Assembly (NCBI GenBank): GCA_013393545.1
Contig: JABXHG010000180.1
Coordinates: forward strand, 1-45,438
Origin: Alteromonadaceae bacterium
Lineage (GTDB): Bacteria; Pseudomonadota; Gammaproteobacteria; Pseudomonadales; Oleiphilaceae
DNA: 45,438 nucleotides
Direction of reading: 5' to 3'
Shown here: in pieces, positions 1 through 10,121 of the stretch
Position numbering within the stretch: the stretch's first letter is position 1
Layout of the letters: each line of letters begins with the position of its first letter
Translations under genes and position numbers: made by a program
The notes under the pieces: model-generated
The model's input: the letters and a program-made list of their open reading frames with translations, nothing else
Databases searched by the model: none
What the model was told of the DNA's origin: nothing

Positions 1-727
<727 letters not shown>

Positions 728-786
728 TCAAAGATGCGGATCGGTAAAATTGAAGGTGCGTATGATACATCAGCGAGCAGCGCGAA

Positions 787-1407
787 TCAGCGCAGCAATT
801 CCCGGGCGTGGTGAATCACTTTTTTGCGGGTAAAGATCAGCTGCCAGCGTTGGCCGCCGCTCTGGCGCCAGAGCACCGCCGAGCGAATGCCTGCCAGCAG
901 CAACGCCCGGACTTTTTCGGCGTTTTCCTCACGCTGCAGTATTTGCGGGTTGCCACTGACCTGAATGCGCAACCGGAAGGTGCTGATGGTGTCGGTATAG
1001 ATAGACGCCAGATTGCCAACCAGATTCGGATGGGTGTAACCAAAATGGGCGGCGGTGTGCCGCGCCTGCTCGATACGGCTGCCGATGACATCCAGCATGT
1101 CCTTGCGGCTCTTGAGCTTGGATTCCAGATTGATCAGGTTCAATACGTAACGCAGGATTTCCATGTCCTGGGGCCGGGACTGCTGGGCCAGGGAAGTAGA
1201 CAGGGCCTGCAGTCCTTCGCGAAGGTCGCTGATTTCGCCGCCGTAGACATCCAGGGTGGTGTCTGGATCAGTGGCGAACAGAGAGCGCAGGCTGCTTTCC
1301 AGAGAAGCCTGGTCACACATGCCCCGGTGGGCAATCTGGTGCACCAGAGAGGCGGCCTGGAAGACACCAGCCAGGGCCAGGGTCTGGTCGTTCAGGGAGC
1401 GACTCAT
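787..1407 (-). CDS. hflD: HflD family protein (high-frequency lysogenisation protein homologue)
   Basis: A 206-residue, all-helical protein of the HflD family. In E. coli HflD is a membrane-associated protein that counteracts the lambda CII activator; its housekeeping role is not settled. Recognised from the N-terminus (LNDQTLALAGVFQAASLV), the length, and its position between mnmA and purB. The start is two bases after the mnmA stop, so it is almost certainly cotranslated with mnmA. There is no signal peptide or clear membrane span. The link to phage lysogeny is known only from E. coli and should not be assumed here. Confidence 0.93.
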   Translation of the reverse strand: MSRSLNDQTLALAGVFQAASLVHQIAHRGMCDQASLESSLRSLFATDPDTTLDVYGGEISDLREGLQALSTSLAQQSRPQDMEILRYVLNLINLESKLKSRKDMLDVIGSRIEQARHTAAHFGYTHPNLVGNLASIYTDTISTFRLRIQVSGNPQILQREENAEKVRALLLAGIRSAVLWRQSGGQRWQLIFTRKKVIHHARELLR

Positions 1408-1409
1408 AA

Positions 1410-2576
1410 TCAGGCTTCCATTTCCGGATTAATGCGCGCCGGCAGGGGTTCGCCGTCGCGCCAGGTCTGCTCAATGACGCCGCCGCCCAGGCAGACGTCA
1501 TCGATGTAAAATACTACGGATTGCCCGGGGGTGACGGCCCGCTGGGCGTCGTCGAAGACCACTTTTACCCCGCCGTCGATCACCGTTACTTTGCAACCCT
1601 GGTCCGGCTGGCGGTAGCGGGTTTTTGCCTTGCAGCGGAATTGGCCGGAGGGTGCCTCGCCGGCGATCCAGTCAATGGGGCCGGACACCAGGCCTCGGGA
1701 GAACAGCAGTGGATGCTGTTTGCCCTGAACTGCAATCAGAACGTTACGGGTCAGATCTTTTTCTGCAACGTACCAGGGCTCGTCACCGAATTCGCTCAGG
1801 CCCCCAATGCCCAGACCCTGGCGCTGGCCGATGGTGTGGTACATCAGGCCCTGGTGTTTGCCGATCACCTGGCCGTCGGGTGTTTCAATGTCACCGGGCT
1901 GGGCCGGCAGGTATTGCTTGAGGAAATCCCGGAACTTGCGCTCGCCGATGAAGCAGATGCCGGTAGAGTCTTTCTTGTCGTGAGTGACAAACCCCTGCTC
2001 TTCAGCAATGCGACGGACTTCAGGCTTCTCGAGTTCGCCTACAGGGAACAGGGTGCGGGCAATGCGCTCACCGGAAACTGCGTGCAGGAAGTAGCTCTGG
2101 TCCTTGTTCGGGTCCAGGCCCTTGAGCAAATGCGCCTTGCCGCTACCATCGTTCAACGGGCGCTGGCGGGCGTAATGGCCGGTGGCGATGTAGTCGGCAC
2201 CCAGGGTAATGGCGTAATCCAGAAACGCGCGGAATTTTACTTCCTTGTTGCACAGGATGTCCGGGTTGGGGGTGCGCCCGGCGCTGTATTCGGCCAGGAA
2301 ATGTTCAAATACCCGGTCCCAGTACTCGGCGGCGACGCTGGCGGTGTGCAGGGTACTGCCGATGGCATCCGCCACCGCCTGGGCATCGGCCAGGTCGTCC
2401 ATGGCGGTGCAGGATTCGGTGCCGTCGTCTTCATCCCAGTTTTTCATGAACAGGCCTTCCACCTGGTAGCCCTGGTCCTTCAGCAGCCAGGCGGCAACGG
2501 AGGAGTCCACACCGCCGGACATGCCGACGATCACGCGGGTATTTTGCGGAGCTTGGGTTTCAGGTGTCTGGGTCAT
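1410..2576 (-). CDS. mnmA: tRNA-specific 2-thiouridylase MnmA
   Basis: Cytosolic enzyme that makes the 2-thio group of U34 in tRNA-Lys, -Glu and -Gln, using ATP and persulfide sulfur relayed by the Tus proteins. The 388 residues contain the PP-loop (GMSGGVDSS, about residues 18-26), the first catalytic Cys in [12 protein letters not shown] and the second in [12 protein letters not shown], so both redox-active cysteines are present. The C-terminal beta-barrel region (GQSVVFY) is intact. Length matches the family. It is followed two bases later by hflD; the gap to the upstream nudJ stop is about 57 bases. Confidence 0.97.
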   Translation of the reverse strand: MTQTPETQAPQNTRVIVGMSGGVDSSVAAWLLKDQGYQVEGLFMKNWDEDDGTESCTAMDDLADAQAVADAIGSTLHTASVAAEYWDRVFEHFLAEYSAGRTPNPDILCNKEVKFRAFLDYAITLGADYIATGHYARQRPLNDGSGKAHLLKGLDPNKDQSYFLHAVSGERIARTLFPVGELEKPEVRRIAEEQGFVTHDKKDSTGICFIGERKFRDFLKQYLPAQPGDIETPDGQVIGKHQGLMYHTIGQRQGLGIGGLSEFGDEPWYVAEKDLTRNVLIAVQGKQHPLLFSRGLVSGPIDWIAGEAPSGQFRCKAKTRYRQPDQGCKVTVIDGGVKVVFDDAQRAVTPGQSVVFYIDDVCLGGGVIEQTWRDGEPLPARINPEMEA

Positions 2577-2633
2577 GGGTCTCTGGGTGTTGGTTGGCCA
2601 AAGTGGAGCGGGGATTTTAACAGCTTGCCGCCC

Positions 2634-3083
2634 TCACGTCTGCGCGTCGACCACAACATCCAGCGGGAATTGCCGGCCGTTGCGGTAATCCTCGATGCAC
2701 TGCAGCACCATGGGGCTACGCAGTTTGTCGCCCAGGGCGCGCACCTCTTCAATGCTCAACCAGTGTGGGGCAATGATTTCGTTGTCCAGTTCGGTGGTCA
2801 CCTGTTCAACCGCCCGGGCGGCGTAGCAGAAGCGGTAGTAAGTCACGCCATTGGCGGGCGCCTTGTAGGTGTACATGCCGATGAAATGTGTGGGCTCGAT
2901 GGTCCAGCCGGTTTCTTCCAGGGTTTCCCGGTGCACAGCGCTCAATATCGCCTCGTCTTCTTCAATGTGACCGGCCGGCTGGTTGAACACTACCTTGCCC
3001 CGGCTGACTTCTTCCACCAGTAAAAATCGGCCTTCGGAATCTTCAACAATCACGGCAACGGTCGCGTGGGGTGTCCAGGTCAT
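2634..3083 (-). CDS. nudJ: NUDIX hydrolase, NudJ-type
   Basis: A 149-residue NUDIX pyrophosphohydrolase. The Nudix box is complete, from GHIEEDEAILSAV into HRETLEETGW (G-x5-E-x7-REUxEExGU). In E. coli NudJ (YmfB) hydrolyses nucleoside tri- and diphosphates and the thiamine precursor HMP-PP; the substrate here is inferred only from family and position. It overlaps the upstream rluE by four bases (ATGA type, 3080-3083) and precedes mnmA, the same order as rluE-nudJ-mnmA in enterobacteria. No signal peptide. Confidence 0.86.
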   Translation of the reverse strand: MTWTPHATVAVIVEDSEGRFLLVEEVSRGKVVFNQPAGHIEEDEAILSAVHRETLEETGWTIEPTHFIGMYTYKAPANGVTYYRFCYAARAVEQVTTELDNEIIAPHWLSIEEVRALGDKLRSPMVLQCIEDYRNGRQFPLDVVVDAQT

Positions 3084-3721
3084 GTCTGTGCGGGCCTCCT
3101 TTGGCGGGGTTGGCGACGGGAGTGGCGGTGTTTACCGGCGGGTTTGCGGCGGTGGTTAGCAGGTTGTGGCAGGTGCACGGTTTCCAGCCGGTATTCGCCG
3201 GGGCTCAGGTTGTCCAGGCTCCACTCGCCAATGCGATAACGTACCAGGCGCAGGGTGGGGTGGCCCACGGCGGCGGTCATTCGCCGGACCTGGCGGTTTC
3301 GCCCTTCGGTGATCGTCAGTTCCAGCCAGCAGGTGGGCACCGATTCCCGGTGACGTACCGGCGGATGGCGCGGCCACAGATCCGGCTCGGTGATTCGTCG
3401 CACGTTGGCCGGCCGGGAAGGGCCGTCTTTGAGTTCAACGCCCTGGCTCAACTGGTTGATGGCATCGTCGGAGATCTCCCCCTCCACCTGCACCCAATAG
3501 GTTTTTGGCATTTTATTGCGGGGCGAGGCAATGCGATGTTGCAGGGCGCCTTCGTTGGTCAGCAGCAGCAGACCCTCGGAATCGTAATCGAGCCGCCCGG
3601 CGGGATAAAAGCCGGGCTGGTCAATCCAGTCCGCCAGGGTTGCCCTGGGGGTGCCGGACCGGTCGTCGGTGAACTGACTCAGTACCTGAAAGGGTTTGTT
3701 GAAAACGAGTAAACGCGCCAT
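3080..3721 (-). CDS. rluE: 23S rRNA pseudouridine synthase E
   Basis: A 213-residue pseudouridine synthase of the RsuA/RluB/E/F branch, which converts a single uridine in 23S rRNA (U2457 in E. coli). The catalytic-Asp motif is GRLDYDSEGLLLLT, about residues 42-55, and the later KPS/RQVRRM-type motif appears as EGRNRQVRRMTAAVGHPT. No N-terminal S4 domain is present, which fits RluE rather than RsuA. The C-terminal 20 residues are basic (RRKPAGKHRHSRRQPRQRR), a likely RNA-binding tail. First gene of the minus-strand operon leading into nudJ and mnmA; divergent from the GGDEF-EAL gene. Confidence 0.9.
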   Translation of the reverse strand: MARLLVFNKPFQVLSQFTDDRSGTPRATLADWIDQPGFYPAGRLDYDSEGLLLLTNEGALQHRIASPRNKMPKTYWVQVEGEISDDAINQLSQGVELKDGPSRPANVRRITEPDLWPRHPPVRHRESVPTCWLELTITEGRNRQVRRMTAAVGHPTLRLVRYRIGEWSLDNLSPGEYRLETVHLPQPANHRRKPAGKHRHSRRQPRQRRPAQT

Positions 3722-3887
3722 ATCGGTTCCTGTGCTTATTGGGCCGATGGTACCTGAAAATCCGTCAAGCCAGCCAACCCCCGGACAAGATCTGAATCAA
3801 TTCGTTTGCACTTGCACCTTTTGTGTCTTGTTGTTCCGTTGGATATTGGGTAGTTTCGCGACATGTCTTTTACTTTTCCGGATGCTC

Positions 3888-5915
3888 ATGGTGTTTGACA
3901 GGTTCCCGCCATTGCGACGTTTACGCTTTGCGCTGATCGCCGTCGCGTTGGCATTTGCGGCCGTGTTCAGCAGCATCGCTTCGGTGGTGGCCCGGGGGCC
4001 GGCCTTTGAGCAGGTATTTGCGGATTTCGGCATTCCCATGGTCCTGATCGAGCCGGAGAGTGGTCGGATTGTTGAGGCCAACGCCGCTGCAGAAGCTTTT
4101 TACGGCTATTCAGCGCCCGGCCTTGAGCAGATGAGCATCCAGCAAATCAACACCTTCACCGAGGAACAGGTGGCGGAAGAGCGGGAGTTGGCTCGGAAAC
4201 AGGGGCGCAATTATTTTATTTTCCGACACGAGCTGGCGGGCGGTGATATCCGGACCGTGGAGGTGTATTCCCGGCCCTACACCTTTGATGGTCAGAAACT
4301 TTTATTTTCAATCATCAACGACATCACCCCGGGTCGGCACGAGTCCCAGGATCTGTGGCATTACCAGAGTCGTCTGGAAGACATGGTGGATGCTCAGGTT
4401 GCTGAGCTTGAGCGCACGCGTTTACAACAGATCTGGGTATTATCCGCAGTATTGCTGGCCCAGGCGCTGGTGATCGGGCTGTTGGTACTGAATATCCGTC
4501 GGCGCCGGCAGCTTGAAGCCGAGCGCAAGCAGGCGACGGAGGCCCTGCGCCACAGTGAAAGTGAGCTGCGTAGATATGCCAGCACCCTGCAGAGTCAGCA
4601 GAACCAGCTGGAGCGCATTGCCCATTTTGACCCGCTGACTGGCCTGCCCAACCGCACGCAGTTATCTGATCGTTTGCAGCAGGCCATGGCTCAGTGTTTA
4701 CGCCGTGAGACCAGTATTGCCGTTCTGTTTATCGATCTCGATGGCTTTAAGCTGATTAATGACACCCACAGTCACGCAGTGGGCGACCAGCTGCTGGTGC
4801 AGGTTGCCCGGCACATGCGGGAAGTCATGCGTGATGAGGACACCCTCGCACGCCTGGGAGGCGACGAGTTTGTTGCTGTGTTGCTGGATCTGACCACACC
4901 GGAAGACAGTATTGAGGTGATCGATCGTCTCCTTGAAGCCGCGTCCAGGCCCATGGTCTTTGATGGGCTGGAGTTGTCAGTCTCTGCAAGCATCGGTGTC
5001 AGTTTTTATCCCCAACGCGAGTCCCTGGACCCGGACCAGCTGTTGCGTCAGGCCGATCAGGCCATGTACCAGGCCAAACAGGCCGGCAAAAATCGCTATT
5101 GTCTGTTTGACGAGGAGCGTGAACGTGCTGTGCGTGACCAGCACGAAAGCCTTCAGCGTATCCGGGAGGCGCTGAACCAGGACGAGCTGGTACTGCACTA
5201 CCAACCCAAGGTGAACATGCGCACGGGTGAAGTGGTTGGTGCCGAAGCGTTGGTGCGCTGGCAGCACCCGGAGCGAGGGCTGTTGTCGCCTGCCCACTTC
5301 CTGCCGGTGATTGAAAACACCTCGGTGGCGGTGGATCTGGGGAACTGGGTCATGCGAGCGGCCATGGATCAGATTGTGCGCTGGAAACAGGCTGGATTAC
5401 GCTTGCCTGTGAGCATCAACATTGATGCCATCCATCTGCAGCACCCGGACTTCCTCGAATGGCTGACTCGAGAGATGAACTATCGTCCTGCTATTGAGCC
5501 CGGGGATCTGGAGCTGGAAATTCTCGAGACTGCCGCACTCGAGGATGTTGTGCATGTGTCCGGCCTGATTACCGCCTGTGGCCACCTGGGTGTGGGGTTC
5601 GCTCTGGATGACTTCGGTACCGGCTACTCGTCACTGACTTACCTTAAGCGGCTTCCTGCCCAACTGCTGAAGATTGATCAAAGCTTCGTTCGTGACATGC
5701 TGGATGACCCTGATGACCTCGCTATCCTTGACGGGGTTATCCGGCTGGCGGGAGCCTTTCGCAGAGATGTTATCGCCGAGGGCGTCGAAACACGGGCGCA
5801 CTGCAAGGCATTACTGGAGCTCGGTTGCGACCTGGGACAGGGGTACGCTATCGCAAGGCCCATGCCGGCAGAAGATTTGGCAAACTGGACGTTTGTACCG
5901 CCCGGTCAGGAATGA
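3888..5915 (+). CDS. Membrane sensor with PAS-like domain, GGDEF and EAL (c-di-GMP turnover)
   Basis: A bifunctional cyclic-di-GMP protein of about 675 residues. Order: membrane span 1 (about 10-32), a PAS-like sensor domain (about 40-145, with IEPESGRIVEANAAAE), membrane span 2 (about 182-205), a basic and coiled linker, GGDEF (motif LARLGGDEF near 324) and EAL (GAEALVRWQHP near 453). The two spans put the PAS-like domain in the periplasm. The GGDEF has an inhibitory I-site (RDED, five residues before GGDEF). The EAL keeps its metal and catalytic residues (ELEILE, DDFGTGYSS, KIDQSF, EGVET), so both activities are predicted possible. The frame is open further upstream to 3696, but that would overlap the rluE start and lacks a signal; ATG 3888 (or 3882) starts right before span 1. 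No strong ribosome site. Ends seven bases from cspD, convergent. Confidence 0.92.
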   Translation: MVFDRFPPLRRLRFALIAVALAFAAVFSSIASVVARGPAFEQVFADFGIPMVLIEPESGRIVEANAAAEAFYGYSAPGLEQMSIQQINTFTEEQVAEERELARKQGRNYFIFRHELAGGDIRTVEVYSRPYTFDGQKLLFSIINDITPGRHESQDLWHYQSRLEDMVDAQVAELERTRLQQIWVLSAVLLAQALVIGLLVLNIRRRRQLEAERKQATEALRHSESELRRYASTLQSQQNQLERIAHFDPLTGLPNRTQLSDRLQQAMAQCLRRETSIAVLFIDLDGFKLINDTHSHAVGDQLLVQVARHMREVMRDEDTLARLGGDEFVAVLLDLTTPEDSIEVIDRLLEAASRPMVFDGLELSVSASIGVSFYPQRESLDPDQLLRQADQAMYQAKQAGKNRYCLFDEERERAVRDQHESLQRIREALNQDELVLHYQPKVNMRTGEVVGAEALVRWQHPERGLLSPAHFLPVIENTSVAVDLGNWVMRAAMDQIVRWKQAGLRLPVSINIDAIHLQHPDFLEWLTREMNYRPAIEPGDLELEILETAALEDVVHVSGLITACGHLGVGFALDDFGTGYSSLTYLKRLPAQLLKIDQSFVRDMLDDPDDLAILDGVIRLAGAFRRDVIAEGVETRAHCKALLELGCDLGQGYAIARPMPAEDLANWTFVPPGQE

Positions 5916-5922
5916 TGGGCTA

Positions 5923-6150
5923 TCAGGGATGTGGCGACGGTTGCGGGGATTCCGGAATGATGTTCACCGCATGAATGCCCCGGTCGCTCGGCTTTTTCTC
6001 GAAAGTAACCGGTTGTCCGGCTTTCAGTGTTTTATAGCCTTCCATCTGAACCGATGAAAAATGGGCGAACAAATCATCACTACAGCCGTCTTCAATGATA
6101 AAACCGTAACCTTTGGCGTTGTTGAACCATTTAACCTTTCCTCGCGGCAT
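5923..6150 (-). CDS. cspD: Cold-shock-domain protein, CspD-like
   Basis: A 75-residue single cold-shock domain: MPRGKVKWFNNAKGYGFI contains the RNP1 motif (KGYGFI), and DDLFAHFS is the RNP2-like strand. The start at 6150 follows GGGAG in the mRNA; the frame extends upstream but has no other plausible start. CspD sits divergently next to clpS-clpA in many gammaproteobacteria, which is the arrangement here and the reason for the symbol. In E. coli CspD is a stationary-phase inhibitor of replication that binds single-stranded DNA. A TTGACA-like box lies on the minus strand at 6213-6218. Confidence 0.85.
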   Translation of the reverse strand: MPRGKVKWFNNAKGYGFIIEDGCSDDLFAHFSSVQMEGYKTLKAGQPVTFEKKPSDRGIHAVNIIPESPQPSPHP

Positions 6151-6391
6151 GATTGACTCCCTTTTTGTTGTTTTAATGGTGCAACGACAAATGTTGTTCA
6201 AGATGGTTGGGCTGTCAAGAAATCGACTGCTTATGGGCGGCCCGTTTCGGATTCGAGTGGTTGAGCCGGGGCCATACACGGTATGATGAATTCACGAGCG
6301 CGCCGGTATGTCTGCCAACACCGGCGCTTGAAAACCCGGCAACGGGCAACCACATTTCACTCAGGCAAGAGACAAACCGGCTAATAGAACC

Positions 6392-6751
6392 ATGCGGACA
6401 ATCGACAATTCTCTACTAGTATTCAATCAGGGGGAGGACGATCAGCCCGAGCGCCACGACGGCGTGAGTGTTGCACCCGAAAAGCCTGCTTTGAAGCGGC
6501 CGGCACGCTACCGTGTCGTATTACTCAACGACGATTACACACCCATGGATTTTGTGGTAGAGGTGTTAATGACGTTCTTCGCAATGAACGAAGAAAAGGC
6601 GACGCAGGTGATGCTGCTCGTCCATACGCAAGGAAAAGCCGTATGTGGGGTATATACCCGTGACATCGCGGAAACGAAGGCGGCACAGGTGAAGGAGTAT
6701 TACTCGGAATGCGATCACCCGCTCCTTTGTGTGATTGAACTTGCGGACTGA
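6392..6751 (+). CDS. clpS: ATP-dependent Clp protease adaptor ClpS
   Basis: Adaptor that hands proteins with N-terminal Leu, Phe, Tyr or Trp to the ClpAP protease. 119 residues: a flexible N-terminal tail (about 1-40), then the folded domain with [18 protein letters not shown], whose Asn-Asp-Asp and Met belong to the N-degron pocket, and [15 protein letters not shown], which contains the ClpA-binding and pocket His region. The stop is 17 bases before the clpA ATG, so the pair is an operon. A TATGAT -10-like box lies upstream at 6282-6287. Confidence 0.96.
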   Translation: MRTIDNSLLVFNQGEDDQPERHDGVSVAPEKPALKRPARYRVVLLNDDYTPMDFVVEVLMTFFAMNEEKATQVMLLVHTQGKAVCGVYTRDIAETKAAQVKEYYSECDHPLLCVIELAD

Positions 6752-6768
6752 CAGACGTTGGGGTGCCC

Positions 6769-9039
6769 ATGCTGAGCAAAGAGCTTGAAATTACGCTGAA
6801 TATGGCCTTTAAAAATGCCCGCGACAAGCGTCATGAATTCATGACCGTGGAGCATTTGTTGTTGGCCCTGCTCGATAACGACTCGGCTGTGGGCGTGCTC
6901 AAAGCCTGTGGTGCCGACCTGAACGGTCTGGAAGACGAGCTGATCGAATTTGTGGATTCCACCACGCCGCTGATTCCCAGTACCGATAGCGAGCGGGAAA
7001 CCCAGCCGACCCTGGGCTTCCAGCGCGTGCTGCAGCGCGCGGTTTTCCATGTGCAGTCGTCCGGCAAGAAGGAAGTGACCGGCGCCAATGTGCTGGTGGC
7101 TATTTACAGCGAGCAGGAAAGCCAGGCGGTTTACCTGCTTAAAAAACAGAACATCAACCGCATTGACGTGGTGAACTTCGTCTCCCACGGTATTTCCCGG
7201 GTGCAGGGTGCGGAAGATGAAGAAGGCGTCGACCACGCAGCGCAGGAAGAAATGGGCGAGGAAGGCGCGCAATCGCGCCCTCTGGACAACTACGCCACCA
7301 ACCTGAACGAACAGGCCCGCCAGGGCCGCATTGACCCGCTGATTGGCCGTGAGCACGAGGTTGAGCGGGTAGTGCAGATTCTGGTGCGCCGGCGCAAGAA
7401 CAACCCCCTGCTGGTGGGCGAGGCCGGTGTTGGTAAAACCGCCATCGCCGAAGGTCTGGCCAAGCGCATTGTTGATGGTCAGGTGCCGGAAGTGATCTCC
7501 GATGCGGTGGTCTACTCGCTGGACATGGGTGCGTTGCTGGCAGGCACAAAATACCGGGGCGACTTTGAAAAACGCCTGAAGGGTCTGCTGGCGGATCTGA
7601 AAAAACAGAATCACGCGATCCTGTTCATCGATGAAATTCATACGATCATTGGTGCCGGTTCAGCTTCCGGTGGCGTGATGGATGCCTCCAACCTGCTCAA
7701 GCCCATGCTGAGTTCCGGCGAGCTACGTTGCATTGGTTCCACCACCTTCCAGGAATTCCGGGGCATCTTCGAGAAAGACAGCGCCCTGGCGCGCCGTTTC
7801 CAGAAAATCGATGTGAACGAGCCCAGTGTTGAAGACACCTATCAGATCCTCAAAGGGCTGAAGAGTAGCTTCGAGAAGCACCACGATCTGGAATACACCG
7901 ATCAGGCCCTGCGAGTGGCCTCCGAGCTGTCGGACCGGTACATTACCGACCGGCACCTGCCGGACAAGGCCATTGATGTCATTGACGAGGCGGGTGCCCG
8001 CCAACGCCTGCAGCCGGAAGACAAGCGCAAAAAACTGATCGATGTGTCGGAAATCGAGGATGTGGTGGCCAACATTGCCCGCATTCCTCCGAAGAATGTG
8101 TCCACCAGCGACAAGGATCTGCTGCGCAATCTGGAGCGGGACTTGAAAATGGTGGTGTTCGGCCAGGATCCGGCGATCGAATCCCTGTCCACCGCCATCA
8201 AGCTGGCCCGCGCCGGCCTGAAAGCGCCGGAGAAACCGGAAGGTGCCTTCCTGTTTGCCGGCCCCACAGGGGTGGGCAAGACCGAGGTCACCAAACAGCT
8301 GGCCAAGGTGTTGGGCATCGAGCTGGTGCGCTTCGACATGTCCGAGTACATGGAGCGGCATACGGTTTCACGGTTGATCGGCGCGCCCCCGGGCTATGTC
8401 GGCTCTGATCAGGGTGGTCTGTTGACCGAGGCGGTGAGCAAGCAGCCGAACTGTGTGCTGCTGCTGGACGAGATCGAGAAGGCGCATCCGGAAGTGTTCA
8501 ACCTGCTACTGCAGGTGATGGACCACGGCACGCTGACCGACAATAACGGCCGCAAGGCCGACTTCCGCCATGTCATTCTGGTGATGACCACGAACGCCGG
8601 CGCCGAAAGCATGGCGCGGCGCTCCATTGGCTTCAGTGAGCAGGATCACAGCACCGATGGCATGGAGGTGATCACCAAAACCTTCACGCCGGAATTCCGC
8701 AACCGTCTGGACGGCATCATCCAGTTCCGGGATCTGGAGAAGGGCACCATCACCCACGTGGTGGACAAGTTCCTGACCGAGCTTCAGGCCCAGCTGGACG
8801 AAAAGCATGTGGTGCTGCACGTGGACGAAGACGCCAAAGTGTGGCTGGCCGAACGCGGTTACGATGTGACCATGGGCGCCCGGCCCATGGCTCGTCTGAT
8901 TCAGGACAAGATCAAGCGGCCGCTGGCCGAGCAGATCCTGTTCGGAAGCCTGTCGGACCACGGCGGCGATGTGTTCGTGCACCTGCGGGACGACGAGCTG
9001 GTTTTCGAATACGAGGACGAGCCGGCCGAAGCGGTGTAA
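6769..9039 (+). CDS. clpA: ATP-dependent Clp protease ATP-binding subunit ClpA
   Basis: AAA+ unfoldase that feeds substrates to ClpP in the cytosol. About 756 residues, normal for the family. Order: ClpN repeats (1-145, where ClpS docks), AAA module 1 with Walker A GEAGVGKT near 216 and Walker [12 protein letters not shown] module 2 with Walker A GPTGVGKT near 497 and Walker [13 protein letters not shown], then the C-terminal D2-small domain. An in-frame GTG at 6763 is possible, but ATG 6769 gives [14 protein letters not shown], matching the E. coli N-terminus, and is preceded by a GGGG stretch. Cotranscribed with clpS; ends at a strong terminator. Confidence 0.97.
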   Translation: MLSKELEITLNMAFKNARDKRHEFMTVEHLLLALLDNDSAVGVLKACGADLNGLEDELIEFVDSTTPLIPSTDSERETQPTLGFQRVLQRAVFHVQSSGKKEVTGANVLVAIYSEQESQAVYLLKKQNINRIDVVNFVSHGISRVQGAEDEEGVDHAAQEEMGEEGAQSRPLDNYATNLNEQARQGRIDPLIGREHEVERVVQILVRRRKNNPLLVGEAGVGKTAIAEGLAKRIVDGQVPEVISDAVVYSLDMGALLAGTKYRGDFEKRLKGLLADLKKQNHAILFIDEIHTIIGAGSASGGVMDASNLLKPMLSSGELRCIGSTTFQEFRGIFEKDSALARRFQKIDVNEPSVEDTYQILKGLKSSFEKHHDLEYTDQALRVASELSDRYITDRHLPDKAIDVIDEAGARQRLQPEDKRKKLIDVSEIEDVVANIARIPPKNVSTSDKDLLRNLERDLKMVVFGQDPAIESLSTAIKLARAGLKAPEKPEGAFLFAGPTGVGKTEVTKQLAKVLGIELVRFDMSEYMERHTVSRLIGAPPGYVGSDQGGLLTEAVSKQPNCVLLLDEIEKAHPEVFNLLLQVMDHGTLTDNNGRKADFRHVILVMTTNAGAESMARRSIGFSEQDHSTDGMEVITKTFTPEFRNRLDGIIQFRDLEKGTITHVVDKFLTELQAQLDEKHVVLHVDEDAKVWLAERGYDVTMGARPMARLIQDKIKRPLAEQILFGSLSDHGGDVFVHLRDDELVFEYEDEPAEAV

Positions 9040-9054
9040 CAATCGCTTCGCCAC

Positions 9055-9086
9055 AAAAAAAGCCCCGCATTTGCGGGGCTTTTTTA
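9055..9086. terminator. Bidirectional intrinsic terminator between clpA and infA
   Basis: A run of A, then GCCCCGC, loop ATTT, GCGGGGC, then a run of T. The A tract on one side and T tract on the other make it work for the plus-strand clpA transcript and for the minus-strand infA transcript. Confidence 0.93.
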
Positions 9087-9108
9087 TGCTCAGATGCCGC
9101 TGCGCTGA

Positions 9109-9327
9109 TTAACGGGCGCGGTACACAATGCGGCCCTTGCTCAGGTCGTACGGGGTCAGCTCAACCTTAACCTTGTCGCCGGTCAGGATACGGATGTAGT
9201 TTTTGCGCATCTTGCCGGAGATGTGTGCTGTCACAACGTGGCCGTTGGAGAGCTCGACACGGAACATGGTATTCGGAACGGTGTCGATAATAACGCCTTC
9301 CATTTCAATAGCATCTGACTTCGCCAT
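9109..9327 (-). CDS. infA: Translation initiation factor IF-1
   Basis: 72-residue S1/OB-fold protein that occupies the A site of the 30S subunit during initiation. Sequence is nearly the family consensus: [33 protein letters not shown] and [10 protein letters not shown]. Start preceded by AAAGAGG in the mRNA. It is the last gene of the minus-strand run trxB-aat-bpt-infA, a linkage common in gammaproteobacteria. Confidence 0.98.
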   Translation of the reverse strand: MAKSDAIEMEGVIIDTVPNTMFRVELSNGHVVTAHISGKMRKNYIRILTGDKVKVELTPYDLSKGRIVYRAR

Positions 9328-9407
9328 TCAGTAGAAACCTCTTTGGTATACTTTCGTGTGATTTTAAATGGCGCAATTCTGCCTGAATTCTTACCGTTTG
9401 GCAAAGT

Positions 9408-10121
9408 TCAGTCCGTGATCATTTCGCGCCAGTGGCCATCGCGCAGGGCTTCGATGGGCCGGAAACGGGTTTTGTAATTCATCTTTCGGCACTCGCTGAT
9501 CCAGTAGCCCAGGTACAGGTGAGGAAGGCCACGTCTCTGCGCTTCTTCGATCTGCCAGAGTATGGCAAAGGTGCCCAGGCTGCGGTGCTCCATTTCCGGG
9601 CAGAACACGGTGTAGATGGCAGACAGGCCGTCGTCCAGCAGGTCCAGTGCCGCCAGGCCGATCAGTTCGCCATCCAGAGTCATCTCCAGAAACCAGGAAT
9701 CGGTGGCGCCTTCTACCAGAAACGAGCTGAACTGGTCCCGGGAGGGTGGGTACATATCGCCGTCCCAGTGTCGTTCCTCGATATAGTGCGCATAAAGCTG
9801 GTAGTAACGCTCGTTGAACTCAGCGGGAACCAGCCGACACTGGATGTCACGGTTTTTACGCAATACCCGGCGCTGGCTGCGGTCGGGCCGGAATTCGTTG
9901 ACCTTCAGGCGAACCGGCACACAGGCGTTGCAGTGCTCGCAGTGGGGGCGGTAATAATGGGAGCCGCTACGCCGAAAACCCAGGGCGGTGAGCTGGCTGT
10001 AGAGTCTTTTATCCACTTCGGCCCGTGGGTCCACAAACATGGTGGTGGCGTCACGGTCCGGTAAATAACTGCACTCGTGCGGCGGCGTTGCAAAGAATAC
10101 CAGTGTTCTGAGGTTGCTCAT
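9408..10121 (-). CDS. bpt: Aspartate/glutamate leucyltransferase (Bpt)
   Basis: 237-residue transferase of the ATE/Bpt family, which adds Leu from Leu-tRNA to proteins that begin with Asp or Glu, turning them into ClpS-ClpA substrates. The conserved N-terminal Cys/His region (PPHECSYLPDR, then HYYRPHCEHCNACVPVR) and the acyltransferase part (YLGYWISECRKMNYKTRFRP) are intact. Its ATG follows the aat stop directly (TGA-ATG), so the two are translationally coupled. Bpt rather than eukaryote-like Ate1 is inferred from the bacterial context beside aat and clpS. Confidence 0.94.
   Translation of the reverse strand: MSNLRTLVFFATPPHECSYLPDRDATTMFVDPRAEVDKRLYSQLTALGFRRSGSHYYRPHCEHCNACVPVRLKVNEFRPDRSQRRVLRKNRDIQCRLVPAEFNERYYQLYAHYIEERHWDGDMYPPSRDQFSSFLVEGATDSWFLEMTLDGELIGLAALDLLDDGLSAIYTVFCPEMEHRSLGTFAILWQIEEAQRRGLPHLYLGYWISECRKMNYKTRFRPIEALRDGHWREMITD

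Noticed and set aside
1521..3023. 500-codon open frame on the plus strand across mnmA and nudJ
   Set aside because: It lies opposite two well-supported genes, has low-complexity Gly/Val/Ala-rich sequence with no domain, and is the expected shadow in GC-rich DNA.
3696..3887. 64-codon N-terminal extension of the GGDEF-EAL protein
   Set aside because: It would overlap the rluE start region, has no ribosome site and adds sequence unlike a signal or domain.
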